Source of the DNA: DATARN01 sp963851105
GTDB lineage: Bacteria > Actinomycetota > Acidimicrobiia > Acidimicrobiales > Palsa-688
Length of the DNA stretch: 64,000 nt
Assembly: GCA_963851105.1 (NCBI GenBank)
Contig: CAWKNP010000008.1
Span: forward strand, 496,001-560,000
Reading direction: 5' to 3'
Shown here: one piece after another, positions 57,716 through 64,000 of the stretch
Layout: each line of letters starts with the position of its first letter
Position numbering within the stretch: position 1 is the first letter of the stretch
Notes under the pieces: model-generated
Database searches by the model: none
What the model was told of the DNA's origin: nothing
What the model saw: only the letters and a program-made list of their open reading frames with translations
Made by a program: the position numbers and the translations under genes

Positions 57716-58237
57716 TCAGAGCAGCTCGGCCAGGCGGGTTAGGAGCTCGTCGAGCTCGTCGCGGGTGCGCTCGTACACCGCCTCGGACTGCCCGATGGGG
57801 TCGGCGATATCGTCGCTCAGGCTGGCCGCCAGGATCCCCGCCCGGGTCCGGCCGTCGCCCACCTTCTCCAGCCACTCTTCGAACCGAACCTCGGGCGGGC
57901 GGGCGCCCACCGGCTGGGCGCGGCGCACCAGATCCCGGATCTGGAACATCCGGGGCCAGGCGTCGGGGGCCATCAAGGTCAGCTCGATGAGGTGCTGGCG
58001 GGTCATGGTCACCACCAGATCGGCGAGGCCCACGACGGATTCGGTGATCTGACGGCTCCGGTGGCGGCTGATGTCGAGGCCCACCGCGGCCATGACCTCG
58101 ATGGCCGGGTCGGTGGCGGGCGAGCCGCCCGGCATCAGGCCTGCCGACTTGACCCGCGAATCGATCCCACGCTCGTCGAGGCGATGTTTCAGCAGCGCCT
58201 CCCCCATCGGTGAGCGGCACTGATTGGCGGTGCACAC
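57716..58237 (-). CDS. Low-molecular-weight protein-tyrosine phosphatase
   Basis: Probable partner of the BY-kinase, removing phosphate from tyrosines to reset polysaccharide assembly. The P-loop is CTANQCRSPMGEALL, with the C-x5-R-S motif. The general-acid aspartate is in LSDDIADPIGQS. From the GTG the protein is 173 residues, but this start removes the first strand. The codons before it read IPLKILLV, exactly the family's opening strand, yet no ATG, GTG or TTG lies between them and the upstream lnt stop. A CTG at 58243 or another non-standard start is likely. Same strand as lnt and the GT4 gene. Confidence 0.85.
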   Translation of the reverse strand: MCTANQCRSPMGEALLKHRLDERGIDSRVKSAGLMPGGSPATDPAIEVMAAVGLDISRHRSRQITESVVGLADLVVTMTRQHLIELTLMAPDAWPRMFQIRDLVRRAQPVGARPPEVRFEEWLEKVGDGRTRAGILAASLSDDIADPIGQSEAVYERTRDELDELLTRLAELL

Positions 58238-58266
58238 GAGCAGGATCTTGAGGGGGATAGGAAACG

Positions 58267-59874
58267 CTACCTGGGCGTCCGGGATTGCCGGAAACGAGCT
58301 CGCATCCCGCCGAAGCTCGCCAGCAGGGCGGCAATGGCCATCGCCAGAGTCGGGAAATCGCCGAAACGCCCATACCAGGTTCGGCCAGTGCGCAATGTCA
58401 GCATCCCGGTGATCGCCTGGGTGCGGCCGAGGGTGCTTCGAACCAGGACCCGGCCATCATGATCGATCAGCGCGCTGTAGCCGGTGGGCGCCGCCTGGAT
58501 AGCGTCGCGGCCGGTCTCCCAGGTGCGCAACTGGGCGGCCGCTACTTCCTGCGTCGGCACCTGCGAGGTGCGGTAGGAGGAGGCATTGGTCGGGATGAGC
58601 AGCAGTTGGCCGCCGGCGTTGACGGCGGCGCGGGCCCGGTCGGGGAAGAACACCTCGTAGGAGATGACCGTGCCGAGTGGTGCCACGGGGCTGTCCAGCA
58701 AACCGGGCCCGTGGCCGGCGATGGCGTCGCGGGGCACCAGATCCAGGTTGACCAGGCGGCGGAAGAGGCTCCGGCCGGGGATGTACTCGCCGAAAGGGAC
58801 TCGATGCACCTTGTCGTAGCGGGCCACGATCACCCCGGCGGGAGACCAGGCGACGGCGGCGTTGCGGAACCGATCGCTTCCCACGTCCTCGACGACGCCC
58901 GCGACCACTGTCGCCACCAATCGCTGGGCCAGCTGGGCGATGGTCGCCGCCTCGGCAGTCTCCGCCACCGGTCGATCGACACTCACCACGTCTTCGGGCC
59001 ACACCACCAGGTCCAACGGTGGCCGCAACGCGGCGGTGGCGACGACCTGGCGCTGGAAAACGGAGTTGGGATCGGCCTGGTTGGCGCGCAGGCCGCGCCG
59101 ACCACCGCCCTGGACGGCGGCCACACGGATCGACCGTGGTGGCCCTCCCCCCGACCCGTCGGGACCGAGGCGGCCCGCCGCCACCACCGCCACCACCGCC
59201 ACCAGCACGCCCGCGGCCACCGTTTTTGGTCGCGCCCGCCGGGCGCGGGTGTCGCCAACGCCGTCGTCACCGTCGCGTCCGCTCTCGTGGCCTCGGGATA
59301 CCACCGACCGCGCCATCACCGCCACCGCGGCGGCCGTCGCCGCGGTGGCACCGGTGAGGAGAACGGGACCCCCGACGCGGGCGACCGCGGCCAACGGCCC
59401 GGCGGCCTGGCCCAACGGAATCCCGCCGAGCGGCAGACCGCCGAAGGGAACATGGCCCCGGACCCATTCCGCCAACGTCAGCGTCGCGGGCAGGCCGAGC
59501 AGGATGCCCACCGGTCGCCAGGAAGCGACCGCGGCGCAGGCCGCGGCCACGAACAACATCGAAAGCAGCACCAGGGCGACGTAGCCGGCGACGCTGAATT
59601 CGGTGACCCACCACAGCCCGATCGCGAACTGGCCGAATCCGGCGGCCGCGCCGAGAGCCGCCCGCTGCCACCACGGCCGGCGATGGAGGCAGGCCGCGAG
59701 GCCGGCTAGGCCGACGATCGCGAGCGGCCACCAGCCGAACGGCGGCAGCGACAGCGCGACCGCCGCCCCCGCGGCCACGGCCGCGCCGCAGATGCTGGAA
59801 AACCGAAGTTCGGGGCTCAGGGCGATGGAGGGCCATGTTGGCCGTTGCCGCACCCGTGAACCAATCAACGCCAC
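58267..59874 (-). CDS. lnt: Apolipoprotein N-acyltransferase-like protein with Ser in the catalytic Cys position
   Basis: By family it adds the third acyl chain to lipoproteins. The 535 residues start with about seven spans (for example PPFGWWPLAIVGLAGLAA and VGILLGLPATLTLAEWVRG), followed by a nitrilase-like domain from about 245 to 500. Catalytic E294 (VVWPEDVV) and K355 (RYDKVHRVPFGEY) are present. The third residue is S405 in TVISYEVFFPD, where most family members have ICYE. The domain is otherwise normal (LLIPTNASSY, WETGRDAIQAAPTGYSAL). Whether Ser is a clade feature or means loss of activity is open. A basic insert lies near residues 195-220. It is the first gene of a minus-strand run with the phosphatase. 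Confidence 0.85.
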   Translation of the reverse strand: MALIGSRVRQRPTWPSIALSPELRFSSICGAAVAAGAAVALSLPPFGWWPLAIVGLAGLAACLHRRPWWQRAALGAAAGFGQFAIGLWWVTEFSVAGYVALVLLSMLFVAAACAAVASWRPVGILLGLPATLTLAEWVRGHVPFGGLPLGGIPLGQAAGPLAAVARVGGPVLLTGATAATAAAVAVMARSVVSRGHESGRDGDDGVGDTRARRARPKTVAAGVLVAVVAVVAAGRLGPDGSGGGPPRSIRVAAVQGGGRRGLRANQADPNSVFQRQVVATAALRPPLDLVVWPEDVVSVDRPVAETAEAATIAQLAQRLVATVVAGVVEDVGSDRFRNAAVAWSPAGVIVARYDKVHRVPFGEYIPGRSLFRRLVNLDLVPRDAIAGHGPGLLDSPVAPLGTVISYEVFFPDRARAAVNAGGQLLLIPTNASSYRTSQVPTQEVAAAQLRTWETGRDAIQAAPTGYSALIDHDGRVLVRSTLGRTQAITGMLTLRTGRTWYGRFGDFPTLAMAIAALLASFGGMRARFRQSRTPR

Positions 59875-59937
59875 CGGCGACCGCTACCGTGGAACCATGA
59901 CGGCAGTGGCGCCAGGCCCGGGGTTTCGGTCGGGTTA

Positions 59938-60696
59938 GTGCTCTCGGTCGTCGTGCCGGCTCACAACGAGCAGGACTATCTCGAAGCGGCAGTTGTCGAT
60001 CTGGTCAAGGGACTGCGGGCGCGCGAACGGCCATTCGAGATCATCGTGTGCGAGAACGGGTCCAACGACGCGACCGCCAAGCTGGCTGAGGACCTCTCAG
60101 ACCGTTTTGCCGAAGTACGGACATTTTCCGCCGATCGGGCCGATTACGGCCTTGCGCTGCGAGCCGGCTTCCTGGCGGCCCAGGGTGAATTCGTGGCCAA
60201 CTTCGACGTCGATTACATCGACCTTGCGTTCCTGGACGACGCCCTCAAGCTGCTGATGACCGATGCGGTGCCGGCCGCGGTGCTGGCCAGCAAACGAAGC
60301 CACGGTGCGCTCGATACCCGCCCCGCCGGTCGCCGGGTGGTGACGGCTGCTTTTTCGTTCGTGCTGCGCGCCGGGTTCGGGCTGCGGGTCAGCGACACCC
60401 ACGGGATGAAGGTGCTGCGCCGCGCCGCCATGGCGCCCATCGTGGCCCAGTGCCGCTTCGGCAGCGACCTTTTCGACACCGAGCTCATCCTCCGGGCGGA
60501 GCGCGCCGGGCTGCAGGTGGAGGAGTTGGGAGTCACGGTTCGCGACACCCGGCCCCCTCGCACCCCAATCACCACCCGCATTCCCCGCTCGCTGGTGGGC
60601 TTGGCCAAACTCCGCCTCGTCCTCTGGCAGGAGCGCCTGCCGGGGCGCCGACATCACGGCGCGGGGATCGACCCACGTTCCCGACATCCGACCTGA
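59938..60696 (+). CDS. Family 2 glycosyltransferase (dolichol-phosphate mannosyltransferase-like)
   Basis: A 252-residue GT2 without membrane spans. LSVVVPAHNEQDYLEAAVVD, FEIIVCENGSNDATAKLAED, YGLALRAGFLAAQGEFVANF and the DXD-like FDVDYID define the fold, close to polyprenol-phosphate sugar transferases. VSDTHGMKVLRR and SDLFDTELILRAERAGLQVEEL complete it. The GTG directly overlaps the TAG of a 13-codon frame that starts at an ATG at 59897, so translation may be re-initiated from it. It could make the polyprenyl-phosphate sugar donor used by the surrounding locus. Confidence 0.85.
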   Translation: MLSVVVPAHNEQDYLEAAVVDLVKGLRARERPFEIIVCENGSNDATAKLAEDLSDRFAEVRTFSADRADYGLALRAGFLAAQGEFVANFDVDYIDLAFLDDALKLLMTDAVPAAVLASKRSHGALDTRPAGRRVVTAAFSFVLRAGFGLRVSDTHGMKVLRRAAMAPIVAQCRFGSDLFDTELILRAERAGLQVEELGVTVRDTRPPRTPITTRIPRSLVGLAKLRLVLWQERLPGRRHHGAGIDPRSRHPT

Positions 60697-60720
60697 TGAC
60701 TCAGTCGCTGCCCCTGCACT

Positions 60721-61746
60721 TCAGCCTCGGTCCGAGATTTCGTCGGTCCATCCGACCGATGCCGGGTCGACGTCGTCGCGCAGGCCCTTGATCGACGGCT
60801 GGCGAAGCACGCCGATGTTGGTGAACTCGTTGAACATGACCTCGACGACCAGGAGCGGACGCACGAAGTGGACCGCCTTCGGCGGTGCCGGCGGCGGGAC
60901 GAAAGGGCTGGTCGCCGAGGCGAGATCTTTGAACGCCGTGCGCAGGTGGCCAAGTAGGAACTCGTTGAGCCCCGAGCCGACTTGGCCGGCGTAACGCAGC
61001 GCGAAGGGATGGCCGGCCGGCACCGGAACGTGGGGGTCGACCCATCCGACCGCCAGCGAGCCGATCTGGCCTGAGCGACCCCCGGATCCTTCGCTCCATC
61101 CGCCGACGACGAACTCGCGTCGGCGGACACATTTGACTTTGGTCCACGCTTTGGAGCGCTTGCCGACGGCATAGTCGGAGGATGCCAGCTTGCCCATGTA
61201 GCCCTCGAGCCCGACCTGACGGCATGCGGCCAAGGTGTGGTCGTCGGGCGCCTCAGGCAGCAGCTTGGAGATCTGCCACGATGAGCCTTTGGGGTTCAGC
61301 TCGTCCAGCCGGCGGCGCCGCTCGACGAACGCTTCGCCGGTGAGCAGCTCGCCGTCGAGCCAGAGCACGTCGAAGATGACGTAGAGCACGGGCACTTCGG
61401 CCATCAGCGCTTGGGTGGGACCTCGGACGTGCATGCGACTTTGAAGCCGCTCGAAGCTGGGACGTCCCCGGTCGTCGAAGGCGATGATCTCGCCGTCGAG
61501 CACCGCCGCCCGCTCACCCATGGCGGGCCCGATCGCGGCCAGCTCGGGGTAACCGCTGGTTACGTCGTTGCCCAGCCTGCTGGTGAGCGTCACCTTCGCA
61601 TCCCACACCCGGGCGATGGCGCGGACGCCGTCCCACTTGGGCTCAAAAATCCAGCCTGCCGGGTTCGCGGGCATGCCGGTTGAGCCAGCTGCCATAGGAG
61701 CAAGCAGCGGCGGCTCATGCCAAGTCACCGCGACGATGTCACCCAT
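60721..61746 (-). CDS. ATP-dependent DNA ligase (LigC/LigD ligase-domain type)
   Basis: Seals nicks or breaks in DNA. The nucleotidyl-transfer motif EPKWDGVRA has the AMP-accepting lysine near residue 35. SRLGNDVTSGYPEL is motif Ia-like, AVLDGEIIAFD is motif III, and VIFDVLWLDGE follows. LEGYMGK is motif IV with an unusual Tyr-Met where EG(L/V)VAK is common. WTKVKCVRRREFVVGGW is motif V. The OB-fold follows to the end. There is no polymerase or nuclease domain, so it is a stand-alone LigC-like ligase; no Ku gene is present nearby. The ATG at 61746 follows a GGTGGGTGG run; ATG 61764 is an alternative. Confidence 0.88.
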   Translation of the reverse strand: MGDIVAVTWHEPPLLAPMAAGSTGMPANPAGWIFEPKWDGVRAIARVWDAKVTLTSRLGNDVTSGYPELAAIGPAMGERAAVLDGEIIAFDDRGRPSFERLQSRMHVRGPTQALMAEVPVLYVIFDVLWLDGELLTGEAFVERRRRLDELNPKGSSWQISKLLPEAPDDHTLAACRQVGLEGYMGKLASSDYAVGKRSKAWTKVKCVRRREFVVGGWSEGSGGRSGQIGSLAVGWVDPHVPVPAGHPFALRYAGQVGSGLNEFLLGHLRTAFKDLASATSPFVPPPAPPKAVHFVRPLLVVEVMFNEFTNIGVLRQPSIKGLRDDVDPASVGWTDEISDRG

Positions 61747-61854
61747 CCACCACCCACCCAGCATGCCGCGAAGCGTTCTGCCCGGGGTGCACTTTCCTAC
61801 CCGGCGGCGCAATGAACGCCCCGTCGGTTCAACTTCGATACCCTTCGACCAGGT

Positions 61855-64000
61855 ATGGCCACCGACGAAGAACCACCTGACGATCTCCGCGTCCGTCTTA
61901 CGTGGCCTCGACCCTCGTCGACCGCGGACGCACCGTTCGATTACGCGGGCGAACCCAAACAGGACGATCAGGCCGCCAACGACTACACCCCGGCGGTTGG
62001 CAACCCCGTCACGCCCCCGGTACCGCGCCCTCCCGTCGGCCGGACGGCGCCCGGCTATGGCGCCGAGCGCGAGAGCGGGCAGGACGCCCAGCTGCGACGC
62101 CCCCTCGGCCGCTGGGCCGCAGGCCGTCGTTCCGCGGCCCAACGCGCCGCTGAGGCCCGGACGCAAGCGGCTCGCGCCGCGGCGGAAAGGCTGGCAACCG
62201 AACGCGGTGCCGCGCAACGAGCGGCCACCCAGGGCGGCGAAGCCGGGCCAGGGCGGCCCGGCCAGGGCGGGGAGTCGCGACATGATCGCGACCAGAGCGC
62301 CGAAGGCCGACAGGGCCCGCCCGACCAGGGCGGCGTTGGCCCCCAAGGCCAGCCCCAGGGCGTCGACCAGCGCCCGTTCATTCGCCCGGATCCGGCCTCG
62401 ATCACCGGGCTACGGGCGGCCGACGAAGCGGCGGCGCGGATCGCCGCGGAGCGAGCCGAGGCCCAGCGGCTGGCCGAACACGAGGCTGCCGAACGCCAGG
62501 CCGCCGAACGCCAGGCCGCCGAACGCCAGGCAGCCGAACGCCAGGCCGCCGAACGCGAGGCAGCGGAACGGGCTAACGCGCAGCGGCTGGCCGCGCAGCG
62601 GGCGGCAGCAGAACGAGCGGCCTCGGAACGAGCCGCGGCGGAGACCGCAGCCCGGCGGGCGGAAGCCGAGGCCGCAGCCCGGCGGACGGCGGCGCAGCGG
62701 GCCGAGGCGGAACGGGCGGCCGCGGATCGCGCCGCGGCGCGGGCGGCGGCGGAGCGAGCAGCCGCCGAGGATGCGGCCCGAGCCGAGGAAGCCGACGCCG
62801 AGGACGAGGCGGCGCTGCGGCGAGCGGCCGCGGAGCGAGCCGAGGCGGAGTCGCGGCGGCGACCACTGCTCACCGTCGACGCCGAAGAGGACGACGACGA
62901 CGACGAGCACGAGCGGGCATCTCGCCCCACCGTCACCACGCAGGAACTCATCCTTGCCGGGCGCACCGACTCCCTGCAGGCGGCGCTGGCGTCGATCGCG
63001 CTACGGATCGACGCCTTGACGAGCACGACGTCCACGTTCCGCAATCTGATCAGCGACCGGATCACGGACTACGCCGAGCAGGTCGGGCGCCTCGGCGCCA
63101 GCGCGGCCGGCGACCTCGACGACTACCGCCACCTCCATGAGCGGGCGCTCGAGCAGATCCGGCGCTCGGTGGCCGAGGCCGAGGACAACATCCGGCGGCT
63201 CACCCGCTCGGTCGGCGACCTGGACTCCAAGGTGGCCGCCCTGGTGGCTGCCGTCCGGGAAAGCGGTGACGTGGTCGATCAGATGGTCAGCGAGCGCGAC
63301 CAGGTCTCCGACACCCTTGTCAGGACCCTGGCCCGGGTCGAAGACACCCTCGCCGAGCTGACCGAGGGCAAAGGAGCCAGCAGTTTCGCCCGCCTCAGCG
63401 ACATGATCGCGGCCCTTACCGCCGAACGCGATCGTCAGATGGCGGTGTGGGCCGAGCTCGAGCAGGTCGTGGTCGCGTTGGCCGACGACCGGGAACACTC
63501 CTCAGATGTGATGGGCCGCCTGGAGCGGGGCATCAGCGAGATGACCGTCGGTCGTGAGCGCGGGCTGGCAAAGGCCCTGGCCCGGCTGGAGGCACGTATC
63601 GACGAGGTCGCGGGCGCCATGACGGGAATCGCGGGCGACGACATGGCCGCCACTCTCACCCGGCTCGACACCCGACTGAAGGAAATGTCGACCGAGCTGG
63701 TGGTGGGGCGCGACCGCGAGACAGCCAAGGCCTTGGCCCAGCTGTCGGGACAGGTCGACGGCCTGGCCGGCATGATCGCCGAGGGACGCGCCGACCTTTC
63801 CCCGATCGAAGCCCGGCTCAATCGGATGGCCCGCACCGCCCCACCAGCGGCGCCGGTGGATCTGGCCGGCCTCTACGCCCGCCTCGATGAGCTGGCCGAC
63901 GTGGTCGGCCGGGGTACGGCAGCACCCGGGCGGGCCTTGGCGACGGGACCCATGGCGGACAATCAGCTTCTCGATCGCTTCGACCAGCTCGGCCAACAGC
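61855..64000 (+). CDS. Long Ala/Glu/Arg-rich coiled-coil protein (3' truncated by the window)
   Basis: An open frame of at least 715 codons with no stop before the window ends. Residues 1-70 are acidic and Pro-rich (MATDEEPPDDLRVRL). Residues about 80-130 are basic, then come Gly/Gln-rich sequences. From about 180 to 345 there is an almost unbroken Ala/Glu/Arg helix with five AAERQ repeats. An acidic stretch of EEDDDDDEHE follows. The rest is heptad-like sequence (VAEAEDNIRRLTRSVGDLD, DLDSKVAALVAAVRESG) typical of filament or chromosome-associated coiled coils. There is no membrane segment so far. Other reading frames here are also open because of the base bias; this frame was chosen for its heptads. 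Family unknown. Confidence 0.7.
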   Translation, partial: MATDEEPPDDLRVRLTWPRPSSTADAPFDYAGEPKQDDQAANDYTPAVGNPVTPPVPRPPVGRTAPGYGAERESGQDAQLRRPLGRWAAGRRSAAQRAAEARTQAARAAAERLATERGAAQRAATQGGEAGPGRPGQGGESRHDRDQSAEGRQGPPDQGGVGPQGQPQGVDQRPFIRPDPASITGLRAADEAAARIAAERAEAQRLAEHEAAERQAAERQAAERQAAERQAAEREAAERANAQRLAAQRAAAERAASERAAAETAARRAEAEAAARRTAAQRAEAERAAADRAAARAAAERAAAEDAARAEEADAEDEAALRRAAAERAEAESRRRPLLTVDAEEDDDDDEHERASRPTVTTQELILAGRTDSLQAALASIALRIDALTSTTSTFRNLISDRITDYAEQVGRLGASAAGDLDDYRHLHERALEQIRRSVAEAEDNIRRLTRSVGDLDSKVAALVAAVRESGDVVDQMVSERDQVSDTLVRTLARVEDTLAELTEGKGASSFARLSDMIAALTAERDRQMAVWAELEQVVVALADDREHSSDVMGRLERGISEMTVGRERGLAKALARLEARIDEVAGAMTGIAGDDMAATLTRLDTRLKEMSTELVVGRDRETAKALAQLSGQVDGLAGMIAEGRADLSPIEARLNRMARTAPPAAPVDLAGLYARLDELADVVGRGTAAPGRALATGPMADNQLLDRFDQLGQQ
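62485..62574. repeat. 15-bp tandem repeat encoding AAERQ units
   Basis: Five to six copies of a 15-base unit, GCCGCCGAACGCCAG with small changes, in frame within the coiled-coil gene; the last copies drift to GCAGCGGAACGG. Each unit encodes A-A-E-R-Q/E, so copy changes would lengthen the helix without shifting the frame. Confidence 0.8.

Noticed and set aside
62055..63065. Ser/Ala-rich minus-strand frame opposite the coiled-coil gene
   Set aside because: It is the complement of the Ala/Glu/Arg repeat; its repetitive Ser/Ala sequence is what that repeat gives in reverse.

Overview
The window is high-GC DNA with very dense coding, many GTG and TTG starts, frequent stop/start overlaps (GTGA, ATGA, TTGA) and almost no intergenic space. 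Gene content points to an actinobacterium: MurT/GatD peptidoglycan amidation, polyphosphate glucokinase, a HelD/HelR-type helicase, an SCO6880-type transfer protein, a LolA/RseB-like protein beside an ABC exporter, and the CgoX/HemY porphyrin oxidase. An uncultured relative of the Acidimicrobiia is a reasonable guess. That is an inference from gene style; there is no rRNA or other marker here to prove it. I saw no tRNA, rRNA, CRISPR array, integrase or transposase, and no gene-free stretch longer than about 200 bases.

Layout. (1) 1-10.5 kb: end of an unknown gene, polyphosphate glucokinase, a four-gene minus-strand unit (LolA-like protein, ABC ATPase, ABC permease, secreted FnIII/glycosidase), murT-gatD, an AI-2E family permease and a SAM methyltransferase. 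(2) 10.5-19.4 kb: a compact conjugation-like module. Minus-strand genes encode a pilin-like small membrane protein, a VirB6/TrbL-like protein, an SCO6880-type protein, a short VirB4 ATPase and a VirD4/TraG coupling ATPase. They diverge from a MobF (TrwC-type) relaxase across an unusually AT-rich spacer. The relaxase keeps its three-histidine site, but its helicase half has lost the Walker motifs. (3) 19.4-33.7 kb: YbhN-like membrane protein, lipoprotein, ZIP metal transporter behind a DtxR-like operator, orphan D12 DNA adenine methylase, coupled MerR and VIT/vWA genes, YjbQ, a group 1/2-type sigma factor, a 50-residue acidic protein, MarR regulator, rhodanese, PdxH, aldehyde dehydrogenase and the HelR-like helicase. 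(4) 33.8-60.7 kb: a large surface-glycan locus. It holds Wzm/Wzt export, an acyltransferase, a TylF-like and three other methyltransferases, nine or ten glycosyltransferases, a Wzy/ligase-like membrane protein, a Wzz-like protein, a BY-kinase that is frameshifted before its tyrosine-rich tail, a low-molecular-weight tyrosine phosphatase, an alpha/alpha-toroid protein and an Lnt-type acyltransferase. hemE and hemY sit in the middle of it. (5) 60.7-64 kb: an ATP-dependent DNA ligase, and the start of a very long Ala/Glu/Arg coiled-coil protein that runs off the end.

How parts work together. The glycan genes probably build a methylated, acylated cell-envelope polysaccharide. It would leave through the Wzm/Wzt exporter or through a Wzy/Wzz route tuned by the BY-kinase and phosphatase pair; no Wzx flippase is visible. 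The transfer module has the minimum parts for single-strand DNA export but no integration genes. Two near-identical long palindromes, 16 kb apart, look like a REP-type repeat family.
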